64,000 bases of DNA from NCBI RefSeq assembly GCF_016906535.1, contig NC_057384.1, positions 1,364,001 through 1,428,000 of the forward strand, written 5' to 3'. How positions within the stretch are numbered: position 1 is the stretch's first letter; each line of letters begins with the position of its first letter. Below are positions 48,153 through 58,188 of the stretch, piece after piece. The position numbers and the translations under genes are program-made. Source of the stretch: Rhizoctonia solani. Lineage: Eukaryota > Basidiomycota > Agaricomycetes > Cantharellales > Ceratobasidiaceae. The notes under the pieces are model-generated. The model saw nothing but the letters and a program-made list of their open reading frames with translations, searched no databases and was not told where the DNA came from.

Positions 48153-51100
48153 CAAGAAGAACATCTGTTTGCAATAACAGACTGCCTGATAGATAGGAAC
48201 AATCCTAAGATTCAGGTTTCTAACCTATCAGAACATCCTTTAAGATTGCAAGGAGGAGAGATTCTTGGATATATGCATGATCCCAACAAATACCTTGCAA
48301 AGGAAAAGGACATTACTAAGGAAGAAAAAGACAGCATTATCAAGTATGCTACCTTAGTACAAGCCATGGTGCAGAGGAAAGCTGAAGAGAAGCCTACTGT
48401 GCAAGAAGAGGAATTAATGAAGTCACCTGAAGGAGGACCTAAGACTGCTGAAGTACCTGACCCAGAACCTGTCCCTTCAGATAGATTTCTTCAAGAAGTT
48501 AATTTCTCAGAACATCTCACCCCTAATCAAAGGGCTAAACTAGAAAAAGTCTTGCGCAAGCATGAGTTAGCCTTTGGATTAGATGGTAGACTTGGTACTC
48601 ATAACACTCAACTGGAAATTAGACTAAGGCCAGGAACTAAAGAAATATCTCTAACCCCTTACCATGCTTCTCCAGCTAAAAGAGAAGTCATTGACAAACA
48701 GATTGGAGAATGGCTTAAACTTGGAGTCATTGAGCCATCCAAGAGTGCTTGGGGATTTCCTGTAATAGTAGTCTATCGCAACAGTAAACCCAGATTATGT
48801 GTGGATTATAGACGTCTCAATGAAGTAGCTGTACCAGATGAGTATCCCTTACCAATACAAACTGACATCTTGCATGCCTTGGAAGGATCTCAATGGCTTA
48901 CTACCTTAGATGCGCTAGCTGGTTTCACTCAGCTAACCATTAAGGAAGAAGACAGAGAGAAACTTGCTTTCAGATGCCACAACGGCCATTGGCAACCTAC
49001 CAAACTACTCTTTGGATATAGGAATGGACCAGCAGAGTTCCAGCGTGTCATGAATAGGATACTTTCAAGATTTCTATGGCAATTTGCCCTAGTATATATT
49101 GATGACATAGTGATCTATAGTGTTGAGTTTGAAGACCATTGCAATCACTTAGATCAAGTCTTAGGAGCTATTGAAGAAGCTGAAATCACCCTATCTCCAA
49201 AGAAATGTCACATTGGATACCAATCACTACTATTGCTAGGACAGAAGGTATCAAGATTAGGTCTATCAACCCATAAGGAAAAAGTTGACGCTATCTTAGA
49301 GTTGGAACCCCCTAAAAATGTTCCTACCTTACAAACTTTCCTAGGGATGATGACTTATTTCTCTAGCTATATTCCCTTCTACTCATGGATTGTAGCGCCT
49401 TTGTTCAAGCTTCTCAAGAAAGGAACAGCTTGGTCTTGGGAGGAAAAGGAACAACAAGCGTTTGAACTTGCTAAAGAGGCCCTTGCATCTGCTCCAGTAA
49501 TGGCTTATCCTATTATTGGAAAACCATACAGATTATATACAGATGCATGCGACTATGGCCTTGGAGGAATATTACAGCAAGTCCAATCCATCAAGATAAA
49601 AGACCTAAAGGGGACAAAGGCATACAAGTACTTAAGGGGGGAATATGACAAAGGAAACCCAGTTCCCAGAATGACAATTCCTGCTTCCAAGCAGAGAGAC
49701 AACGTGACTGGGGGGGATACATGGGATAAGCAAGACTTTGAAGAAACAACTGTACAAGTGGAGCAAGTCATTGCTTATTGGTCAAGGATTCTAAAAGAAG
49801 CAGAAAGAAACTACTCCCCAACAGAGCGCAAAGCATTAGCCCTCAAGGAAGCACTTGTGAAATTTCAGGTATACTTGGAAGGAGCTGAATTTGTTGCTAT
49901 CACAGATCACGCCGCTCTCACCTGGAGCAAGACTTACAATAATGTCAACAGAAGACTCATGACATGGGGCTTAGTATTCTCAGCCTACCCAGGAATGCAG
50001 ATTGTGCACCGCGCAGGAAGAGTACATGACAATGCAGATCCTATCTCAAGACTTAGGAGGAGAACCCCATATCATACCAGCCCTCTGGCAGATCAATTGA
50101 CTCCACTCAAGCTCAACATGGAGGAAGACCCATTAAGAAACCTCTATAAGGAGATAAATGAACGTTTTGAAGAGAAACTTCTTAGAGTTGCAAGTGCATT
50201 CACCCAGAGTTACAAAATTGGAAATAGCCAGAAGCCCATCAAGAAGTGGATACCCACACCGGCAGAAGCTATATCTTATCAAACAACTACCTCATACTCT
50301 GTGGAAATATCAATAAACTCAGAAGAAATCACAAGGTTCATAGAAGCATACAAGAAGGACTCCCATTTCAAGCAAGTGATGGAAGAGTTCAAGTCGCACC
50401 ACAATCCACTCAATCCACCCTTCCATCAATACCAGATAGGAGATAATGGATTGATCTACTTTATAGATTCCCAGGAAAAGTATTGGCTATGTGTACCTAG
50501 GGATCTACAAGTAGATATTTTGAAGGAAAATCATGATAACCTCAATCAAGGAGCACATGCCGGTTATGCTAAGACATATCATCGAATTGCTTCTGTTTAC
50601 TATTGGCCTAAGATGGCTAGAAGCATTCAGAAGTATGTACACACTTGTGATATCTGTCAGAAAGCAGGACATCAACGGCATGGACCCAGAGGATTCCTTC
50701 AACCTTTACCTATTCCACAGCAACCCTTTGAAGTAGTATCAATGGACTTCATCATGGATCTTCCACCAAGTAACAACTACAACGCTATCCTAGTTATTGT
50801 GGACAAACTAACTAAGTATGGACATTTCATCCCATGTACTACTCAGATAGATGAAGTACAAACAGCGCAACTGTTCCATGATCACATATGGTGTCACTAT
50901 GGTTTACCTCGGCAAGTAATCACTGATAGAGATGCTAGATGGACAGGAGCCTTTTGGGGTCACTTAGTTAGTATGTTAAGAATTTGGCAAGCACTCACCA
51001 CTGCACATCATCCTCAGAGTGATGGACAAACAGAAATACTTAATCAAACTACAGAAGTAGCAATTAGAGTATTCACTAACCCAGCTAAGGACAATTGGAG

Positions 51101-51869
51101 TAAGCTTCTATCAGTATTTGCGCACTCATACAACACAGGTGTGCACACATCCACACAACAGACACCAGCCTTTCTACTCCGCGGATTCCAGCCTCTAACA
51201 TCAGCTGACTTACTGGCTCTCACTTCTGATAACATTCCAAGACCAGCCCAAGAGAGTCAAACAGCTGAAGAATTCAAAGAATCCATGGAATTAGCACAAT
51301 CATTAGCTAAGGACGCTCTCAAAGTAGCTCAGAATTATCAACAGAAATACTATAATTCTGACAAGACACATGTTACCTTTGAGCCAGGAGATTTAGTCTT
51401 AATCAATCCCCATTCCTTAAACTTACTCAAACATCAGTCAGGGAAAGGGAATAAGCTAAATATGCGTTATGAAGGACCATTTGAAGTCATGGAAAGCATA
51501 TCACCAGTAGCATATAGGATAAGATTACCTGCTAGCTATTGCATACACCCAATCATTAACATAGCACACTTGGAATCTTACAAGGCATCACCCCCAGAGT
51601 TTGGAAGCCAACCCACTCAGAATATACCTAGAGAAGACTTCCAACAGATGCCTGAATATGAGGTGGAAAGGATAGTAGAAGAAAGGACAATAAAGAAAGG
51701 CAACAAGAGAATTAGGCAGTACAAAATCTGTTGGCTTGGGTACAGCTCAGAACATGATAGATGGAGGACAGAGAAAGAATTAAGGAATGCTCCAGAAGTA
51801 ATCAAAGAATGGAAGCAAACCTCTGGCTCCACTATCCATCACAATCACAGGAAGAAGAAGGAGTTCTAA
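48153..51869 (+). CDS. pol: Element 2 pol (RT-RNase H-integrase-chromodomain)
   Basis: In frame with gag after the TGA at 48,150; the first Met is near 48,246 (1207 aa from there). RT has LCVDYRRLNE, FGYRNGPAEFQ and an intact YIDD near 49,097. RNase H has YTDACDYGLGG and ITDHAAL. Integrase has the HHCC region (TCDICQKAGH), VDKLTKYGHF, ITDRDARW and HPQSDGQTE. A diverged chromodomain lies at the C-terminus (YEVERIVEER, YKICWLGYSSEHDRW). All catalytic residues I can identify are present, so apart from the gag-pol stop the enzyme part looks functional. Confidence 0.9.
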   Translation, partial: QEEHLFAITDCLIDRNNPKIQVSNLSEHPLRLQGGEILGYMHDPNKYLAKEKDITKEEKDSIIKYATLVQAMVQRKAEEKPTVQEEELMKSPEGGPKTAEVPDPEPVPSDRFLQEVNFSEHLTPNQRAKLEKVLRKHELAFGLDGRLGTHNTQLEIRLRPGTKEISLTPYHASPAKREVIDKQIGEWLKLGVIEPSKSAWGFPVIVVYRNSKPRLCVDYRRLNEVAVPDEYPLPIQTDILHALEGSQWLTTLDALAGFTQLTIKEEDREKLAFRCHNGHWQPTKLLFGYRNGPAEFQRVMNRILSRFLWQFALVYIDDIVIYSVEFEDHCNHLDQVLGAIEEAEITLSPKKCHIGYQSLLLLGQKVSRLGLSTHKEKVDAILELEPPKNVPTLQTFLGMMTYFSSYIPFYSWIVAPLFKLLKKGTAWSWEEKEQQAFELAKEALASAPVMAYPIIGKPYRLYTDACDYGLGGILQQVQSIKIKDLKGTKAYKYLRGEYDKGNPVPRMTIPASKQRDNVTGGDTWDKQDFEETTVQVEQVIAYWSRILKEAERNYSPTERKALALKEALVKFQVYLEGAEFVAITDHAALTWSKTYNNVNRRLMTWGLVFSAYPGMQIVHRAGRVHDNADPISRLRRRTPYHTSPLADQLTPLKLNMEEDPLRNLYKEINERFEEKLLRVASAFTQSYKIGNSQKPIKKWIPTPAEAISYQTTTSYSVEISINSEEITRFIEAYKKDSHFKQVMEEFKSHHNPLNPPFHQYQIGDNGLIYFIDSQEKYWLCVPRDLQVDILKENHDNLNQGAHAGYAKTYHRIASVYYWPKMARSIQKYVHTCDICQKAGHQRHGPRGFLQPLPIPQQPFEVVSMDFIMDLPPSNNYNAILVIVDKLTKYGHFIPCTTQIDEVQTAQLFHDHIWCHYGLPRQVITDRDARWTGAFWGHLVSMLRIWQALTTAHHPQSDGQTEILNQTTEVAIRVFTNPAKDNWSKLLSVFAHSYNTGVHTSTQQTPAFLLRGFQPLTSADLLALTSDNIPRPAQESQTAEEFKESMELAQSLAKDALKVAQNYQQKYYNSDKTHVTFEPGDLVLINPHSLNLLKHQSGKGNKLNMRYEGPFEVMESISPVAYRIRLPASYCIHPIINIAHLESYKASPPEFGSQPTQNIPREDFQQMPEYEVERIVEERTIKKGNKRIRQYKICWLGYSSEHDRWRTEKELRNAPEVIKEWKQTSGSTIHHNHRKKKEF

Positions 51870-52069
51870 GCTCCACATGGCTTCTTCCATGTACCACAGG
51901 TGTAACTAAACCGGTCATATCCTCCAAGATAGGAAATAACAACATACTCAACGTTTGAAGCACTAAGTCAAACCTATCTTATGGAGGATGAATTTTGTAT
52001 AAATGCTCTCACTCAACTCTCCCAATTGTCATCCCATTCATACTCAATTATCTACACACTCTGTCTACT
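51870..52069 (+). other. Element 2 post-pol spacer
   Basis: 200 nt between pol and the accessory region, including a short inverted CATCCTCCAAGATAGG / CTATCTTATGGAGGATG pair (~51,917-51,990) that could form a stem. Confidence 0.45.
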
Positions 52070-53410
52070 ATGTCTTTCTCCCAAGATTATTACTGCTATC
52101 CCATCTTCACTTCCTACAGGAATGACGTGCCCCTCACTCCTGAGCTAGGTATTATTGAAGCCAGCCATGTCCGTGATTTGTACTATGTCTATGCTAATTG
52201 CCACAATGACCACTACTCCCCCTACTCTGAGAATCATCCAGACCCCTAGAACGTCGTATTCATGCCATGCCTGACATTGAGGTCTTCCTAATGGATGATG
52301 ACCATCCCCCTCAATGGTTCTTAGGCATTGACCTTACTCATGCATTGCACGGGGCCTACACCCATGCACTTTGTGTCTTTGGCGAAGCTGTCCAACCTGC
52401 TGGATGGAATCGTCGCAAGCCCTGGGCAAATTACGACTATGCAACTGAGCTCGTCAAGATTGGTTTTCCGTACATCCCGCGTCCCATTTGTTTCAAAGAG
52501 GACGTCTATCACTTCCCTGCCAATTCCTTCCACAAGCTCCAGCAACAAGTACATCACAACAACTTCTACGCATTTGCCTCAATGCTCTGTCAATTATTAT
52601 CACTGCTACTAAACAGATGGAGTATAGTAACATGGCCCATGTTGGGTATATTCGCGGCTCCCCACCTGCGTTTCGGCGCATCGTTTTTGGTGCCGTTTAC
52701 ATGGTCACCCAGTAGTCGAACACTCCAAAGACAATCTGTCCGACGCAGGTAAGATTTGTAGTATAACACAACATAATCGTACTCAGCTCACCAGGGTATC
52801 AATCGCAGGATTCCCTGTCAACGGATACGACGGCGACAACGAAGCACTGGGACCAATTACTCCGCCGCCTGAGAACGTTCCGCCGCCCCAGTTGGTGGAC
52901 TTCGCGGAAGTCCCCTTCGACTACGCCGCCTGGGGACTTCCCCCTCGAGAATCTTCCGAGCAACCCGAAACGGCTTACCTGGGTTACCAGAACGGCGATT
53001 CGTTTACGGCTCCGGAATACGCCCCGTTGCACGCTGCCAACGAAGCAGGCGAATTCCCCGCTCCAGAGTACGCCCACAGCCACGAGTTCGACATCGCTGC
53101 CCTCACGCAGCAACTCTCATTGGTTGCCGTTGCGCAGAGCGTTGAATCCGTCTCCCCCGGGTTCGGTAACGACTTCGTCGCTTCTGTTTGGGAGTGGCCG
53201 GGAGAACCAAACCCCGTCGTCGACTTGGGACCACCTGAATGGCCCACCGTACCGCAGCAGCATACGCCGCCGTTCTCGTGGGAAGACCACTGGCACGAGG
53301 TTCACGCTCGCGACCTAGAGCTAAGCAACAACCAGGGCGTCGACATCGGCGGAGGGCTCGAAATCGACTCGGAACATATCATTCGCCCCCTCTCCGTCGT
53401 CACTAGCTAA
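52070..53410 (+). CDS. Element 2 accessory ORF(s) between pol and 3' LTR, unknown function
   Basis: Not part of any standard Ty3 gene. A 60-codon frame (52,070-52,249) reaches a TAG after a CCCC run at 52,243; the adjacent frame is open without a break into a Met at 52,267, suggesting a one-base loss. From 52,267, exon 52267-52748 joins 52795-53410 in frame across a 46-nt GT-AG intron, giving 365 aa. The first half has a globular look (DDDHPPQWFLGIDLTHALHG, WNRRKPWANYDY), then a hydrophobic stretch (~residues 110-150). The second half is acidic and Pro-rich, with two TAPEYA/PAPEYA repeats. The 3' exon is GC-rich, unlike the AT-rich gag-pol. No family recognised. A captured host gene or an envelope-position gene are the alternatives; an overlapping frame ending at 52,715 is also open, so the exact reading is uncertain. 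Confidence 0.5.
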
Positions 53411-53856
53411 GCCAGCAACATGCCTTGCCTGTACATATTACATCTAAATGTTCTCCGCGTCTCAATTCCTGTATTCTGCGACCATTAATACTCTACTCGC
53501 GAATCTGACCGTTTTTGACTCGTCTAAATAATCGTCGCTAAGAATTCGACCCTTATTCGTGTGAACGTCCCACCACACTTAGTACCGATCGATAGCCACG
53601 ACTCGATAGATATCGATAGCACTTTTAACTAAGTCAAAAGCTTCGATTTGACCTCGCAATAATTACAACAAGTAAATACCGCACCAGCTGAATACTCCAA
53701 GCATGACTAAGCCTTAAGCGCCCATGGCTCCGACACCTTAAGACTTAGCATAAAAATTAAGGAATTTAATTCCAATTCAAGGAGTATAATCAATTAGCAT
53801 CAAACCTTTGATTAGGAAGCCATTCTTGATAGGATAAGTCCAGATTGGGGGGGATA
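53411..53856 (+). other. Element 2 3' non-coding region and polypurine tract
   Basis: 446 nt without coding potential. ATTGGGGGGGAT (near 53,845) just before the LTR is the polypurine tract. Confidence 0.6.
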
Positions 53857-55365
53857 TGTTATGGATATGACATTTCTTCTTTAATCTGTACTTATTTTAT
53901 TAATTACACTAGTAATCTTACAGTAAAAAATGAGATAAAGATGCGAACTAAGGTTTTCAAGGTCCCTCTATCCAATGGTGACCTTTACAAAACCTAAACC
54001 TCAGGAATACCCCAATATGCGATGCCTTTCGCATATATGCTGTTTTCTCACTCATTTAAATATATATAAATTCAGCTGAGTAGATAAACAGTAACAAGTA
54101 ATATTTCTCTTGTTTGTAGTATTTATTATTCAAGATTCTATCTTGTGGCTACACCAGAAATATTCAGGGTCCCCCCTGTCGCATAGGCAAGTGCTCCGGC
54201 GCTTAATCAGCCCTTAAGCGCCGACGCACTAAATGCGCCTTTTCTCCACCACCCGGGCATCCCACTGCCGAATCGCTTGCGCTTAGGTGCGCATGTTTGC
54301 GCGCTCCAGAACGCTGGGTCAAACTCCCAAAACGGACAACATTTGGAGTTATGCCCCATTTACTGTAAGTACCCAATGCAGAAGTATCCTACCTTTGGGA
54401 CTGTTTACTCCAAGGATGAAACACTTAGCCTTGGGACATCTAAGGACCACACAGGTAAATACTGCCTTGGGGCAAACATTGCCTTGGGCAAATATTAGGA
54501 ACTGTTGTTTGTTTACTATGTACCAAAGTATTGGCTCCCTCAAGTGTTTCAGTTGCCACTGTACCTCCTGTACCCCCTCTTGGTATCAATCATGTATATA
54601 CTGTTTGTGCGCCTTCTCAGGGTATAAAAGGACCCTGTGAAGACGCTTCTAATGCATCCATTTATCCACTCTTATATATTGACATATACACACAAGCCTT
54701 TAACAGCTTATCTGCGCATTTACTTTAGTGATTGACTCACTGTAAATAGCATAGGAGGTTATTCGGCGCACTAAGACCATAGGCCAGTCCCAACAGACAC
54801 AGGGTAACCTATTAGTGTACTTACTGCAACCCTGTGCCCCTTGACTGTCACAGTTGTTGAGTTCAACATTGAGTATAGTGCGACGATACTGTAAGGATTG
54901 TTGTGATTGAGTGATAGTGTTTCAATCCACCATACCCCTTATATTGTAGATAGCTTTATCTACAATATCTCATAAATCCTAGATATATTTTAGGTAAACC
55001 CCATAAGTCTTAAGTCTTACTTAAGCATATATAAGTCCTATACTCATTAGGCCAATCCTATAAATCCTGTACATTAGTCAGGTAACCCTCTTACTTAAGG
55101 TACTATCCTAGAGACCTTAAGTATACATACCCTTAATCATTTAGGCTTAAGTAACATTAGTCTAAGGTACTATACATAACCAACCACCTGCACTTCATAG
55201 TTGCTAGACTATTTGTTAGGAGTTGTTATTCCTGATAACCTAGCCTATATTGTGCATATACTCTGTGCATATATTCTGATTCTTAATACTAGTTCTTAGT
55301 TACTCCCATATACATTTTGTATATAGTAATTCTTTCTTACTCCTGTACTTACACGACTCTTAACA
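53857..55365 (+). repeat. Element 2 3' LTR
   Basis: 1509 bp. Substitutions relative to the 5' LTR are few, but it lacks 14 net bases through many scattered 1-4-nt deletions (for example CCTATAAACC to CCTAAACC, GGACCCACAC to GGACCACAC). Confidence 0.92.
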
Positions 55366-55456
55366 CAAGTGTTGTGTTGTAGAAACAGTCAAACAGACCA
55401 GCACAAGTGGTTGCATGCTGGCCCAAGCCTGAATTTGGGGGGCAGCTATTATAGAA

Positions 55457-56585
55457 TAGTGTCCTAGATGTCCTTAAGGGGCATTGAGGCAGCAGGTGCC
55501 TATGGCCAAGTGGGGTACAGGAGAAACTGCATAAGGCAGTGAGAGTGCTACCTACAACAGCTAACTAAGTATCTACAGTGACCAAAGCCCTATAGGTGAT
55601 GGCTAGCTATGTATCTACAATGAGGAAGCTGCTTAAGGCAGTGTGGGCAGTGTATCTAAGTGGAGACCCAGGCTGTAAGGCTCTGTGTATAAAGGTGGAG
55701 TGCAACAAGAGGTAATCAACCTGGGGATTACCATGGTCAATTGCCCTCCTTATACATTCATGAGAGGCTATGTGTTGTACACCACTATAAGGTGGGTACA
55801 CACTAGTGGCAGGCGCTTGGGGCCATAACTAATACAAGGTAACTATGACTAATGATTTATCTAGGCTATACTACTAGCGCTTATGGTGCTCTACTGCTGA
55901 CTACTAAGTGCAAGAGGGGGCCTTGGGCCTGAGAGGTGTGATGAATAAGGTAGGAGGGTAAGTGCACAATACTACTGGGGGGGCAGCTACTTAGCTGCCT
56001 GAGGGCCTCCTCTAATGAGTAAGAGACAAGGTCAAATTGACTTGGGGTCTCCAAGCAATTTCCCTGCTGTATATATAGACAAAAGAGCACTATCTACATG
56101 GTCTGTGCACGTGAGAAAGGAAGTATACATGTAAAATAAGAATTGTGCTGCAGGCTGCACAGAAGCATGGATTTCTCCTAAGCGCCCTTGGCACAGCATC
56201 TTGGCGTGGCATCTTGGCATAATAAGCACCAAGGTCATGTGATCAAAAAACAAAAGATATTGAGTCCGTAAAAAAAACTAAAAATATGAGAAAAAATAGG
56301 AGAGTCCAATGGTATATGTCAAGATGGTGTAACACTATGCTAATTTACAATACTGTATCAAATAAGAAGCCCACTCCATCAACAGCCTTACTCATGCATA
56401 CATGTCACCTGTGACATCACAGGTGGAGGTGGTTGTGTAGCTGACTGGGCAGAGGAGGGGGATGTGGCAAGGTGCTTAGAGTGTGGTATAAGTGCCAAAA
56501 TCATGTGATCAAGAAACTTGTCCATTTGTTTTTGTTTAACTTTGAGTAAATCAGAACAAATCCCATGGTGTTATATGTGTCTACA
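55457..56585 (-). mobile_element. Diverged solo LTR of Element 1 type, split by an LTR-A insertion
   Basis: 55,457-55,772 plus 56,340-56,585 total 562 bp, exactly the Element 1 LTR length, in antisense. Matches include CAACAAGAGGTAATCAACCTG, ATTACCATGG and the E-box/GTGCC region at the far end. CpGs have become TG or CA nearly throughout. No target duplication remains. Confidence 0.8.
55773..56334 (-). mobile_element. Solo LTR, family A (TSD CTATG)
   Basis: 562 bp, TGTTGTACAC...GTGTAACA, flanked by CTATG at 55,768-55,772 and 56,335-56,339; nested in the Element 1-type LTR. Confidence 0.88.
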
Positions 56586-56869
56586 ACAGCTTAAGAGGCT
56601 AAGAGAGCAAAATAAGACACTCTAAACTGAGCAAGAAGATCTATTGGATCTTCAAGTTCACAAAAGAGGTGAAAGTAGGAAGAAAGATGGGATGATAATG
56701 GGATGCTGTTGTACACCACTGTAAGGTGGGTACACACTAGAGGCAGGTGCTTAGGGCTGTATCTAATACAAGGTAATGCTGACTAGACTAAGGCTATACT
56801 ACTGCTAACTACTGGTTAAATTGTGTAAGGCAACAACTAACTAACTACTATTGATGTGGAGGGGCCTTA

Positions 56870-57311
56870 TGTCATGACCTCCATTGGCATGACATGATTT
56901 TATACTATTTTCTACCTTTTTTCCGAGATAGTTTCCTTTTTTGGTATATATGACTCATCAAGATCACGTGACATATTTGATATATGATGTGAAATTGTAA
57001 TTGACTCACTATTTAGTACTGTTGTTTTTGATGTGGCTCTCCTCATGTATATAAGCCAGGTCAAGTTGCCGCTAAAACAGCAAGACTTGACCTCTTTGTC
57101 AATTCACCTGAGTTCTTACCTACCCATTGCCCTGCTCCCTTGTTGAGCCTAGTGCACTTTACTTAAGCATCACTCACCAGGCCTTTGTTGCCCTCTACCC
57201 TACATCATACCCCCTGGGCCTTTGTTGCCCCTCTTGTTCTCATAGTCCATTGGTGATAGGGCCACGGACTTTAAGCCTACTTGTATCATAGGTCCGAGCT
57301 TAGTTGTGACA
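56870..57311 (+). repeat. Element 3 5' LTR
   Basis: TGTCATGACC...TTGTGACA. It has GATCACGTGAC (E-box), TATATAAG at 57,048-57,055, and the predicted RNA start/self-primer AAGACTTGACCT at 57,082-57,093. Confidence 0.94.
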
Positions 57312-57313
57312 CT

Positions 57314-57325
57314 AGGTCAAGTCTT
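57314..57325 (+). promoter_or_regulatory. Element 3 primer-binding site, self-priming type
   Basis: AGGTCAAGTCTT, 2 nt after the LTR, is perfectly complementary over 12 nt to 57,082-57,093, which lies 34 nt downstream of the TATA box, i.e. at the expected transcript 5' end. Confidence 0.8.
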
Positions 57326-57672
57326 TCTTACTCGTACTCTTGTCAACAAACGAGAACTGCGCTTAGATAAGCACCAAAACCCGAAACGGTATCACATTGT
57401 AGCCCCTGTGTCATAATCAAAGACAGGAATACGAGTACCAGTACGGTTGCGGGATAGCCCTTTGCCAGCAATTGTCCGCATACCAAGGTGTCCGCACCCT
57501 TAGCCATACGCTGTTAGTCAGCCAACCTTCCGCTTACTAAAAACCTGACTAATCATCACGCTTGTACACAGCTGTTGATATTAGTATAAGGATAGTCTAA
57601 CGCTAGTAGGAAAGCAAACAGTTAGTAGTTTAGCGCTATAAAACCGTTTTATCTATCTGATCGAGTACCAAT
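57326..57672 (+). other. Element 3 leader
   Basis: ~350 nt with no significant ORF. Confidence 0.5.
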
Positions 57673-58188
57673 TTGTATCGGGAACGCACTCTAGTGTTCG
57701 ATTTTCTAGATCTTATCCTTTTTGCCATCTTTTGGCCCTATTCTGTTGTCACCCATTATCTCTATCTCAAAAAAACTCTCAACAATATTGACCATATATT
57801 AGTGGGTTGTATCAACAATCTTGAAGAACATATTGCTTGCATTGAAGAACCCGGGCTACTCCAAACCATTGCCCATATCAAGCATCACAAATCCTTTGCT
57901 GAGCGCCTCAACAACATCTACAAGGCTGATCTTCAAGAACAAAAAAATCTTATCTCTAACCTCAAAGCCCACAATTGCAACTTAGCTCTCACTATTGAAG
58001 AGCAAGAAAGGCTTATCGAGGAAAAAGATAGATTATTAGTTGAGAAAGAGTTGGAATTGGACAATTTCCATTGTTCCATCCAGGACATCACCCAAGACGG
58101 AAAAGGGAGAATCCATTATTACAAGGAATATGAGTTTTTTGCAGTCTCACATGACAATGCCTGGTTTGGGCAAGATGGGAGAGACTGA
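57673..58188 (+). CDS. Element 3 upstream coiled-coil ORF without ATG
   Basis: An open frame of about 171 codons that starts after a stop and has no in-frame Met. It has a hydrophobic segment (FLDLILFAIFWPYSVV), then a long heptad-like Glu/Leu/Lys-rich helix (EEQERLIEEKDRLLVEKELEL). It overlaps the gag frame by up to ~50 codons in the +1 frame. It may be a gag N-terminal region reached by splicing or frameshift, or a separate small ORF. Confidence 0.4.
   Translation: MYRERTLVFDFLDLILFAIFWPYSVVTHYLYLKKTLNNIDHILVGCINNLEEHIACIEEPGLLQTIAHIKHHKSFAERLNNIYKADLQEQKNLISNLKAHNCNLALTIEEQERLIEEKDRLLVEKELELDNFHCSIQDITQDGKGRIHYYKEYEFFAVSHDNAWFGQDGRD

Larger units (their letters stand above)
41754..55365 (+). 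mobile_element. Element 2: 13.6-kb Ty3/gypsy chromovirus with extra 3' gene, TSD CAAGT
   Basis: LTRs of 1523 and 1509 bp, a tRNA-type PBS, a 1585-codon gag-protease, pol in the same frame after one TGA, ~1.5 kb of additional sequence carrying a spliced ORF, then a polypurine tract and the 3' LTR. CAAGT flanks at 41,749-41,753 and 55,366-55,370. It is about twice the size of Elements 1 and 3, and differs from them in PBS type and gag organisation. Confidence 0.94.

Noticed and set aside
52267..52748. Retroviral-type envelope gene in Element 2
   Set aside because: One hydrophobic stretch is not enough: no signal peptide, no convincing fusion peptide or furin-type site was seen, so only 'unknown accessory ORF' is claimed.
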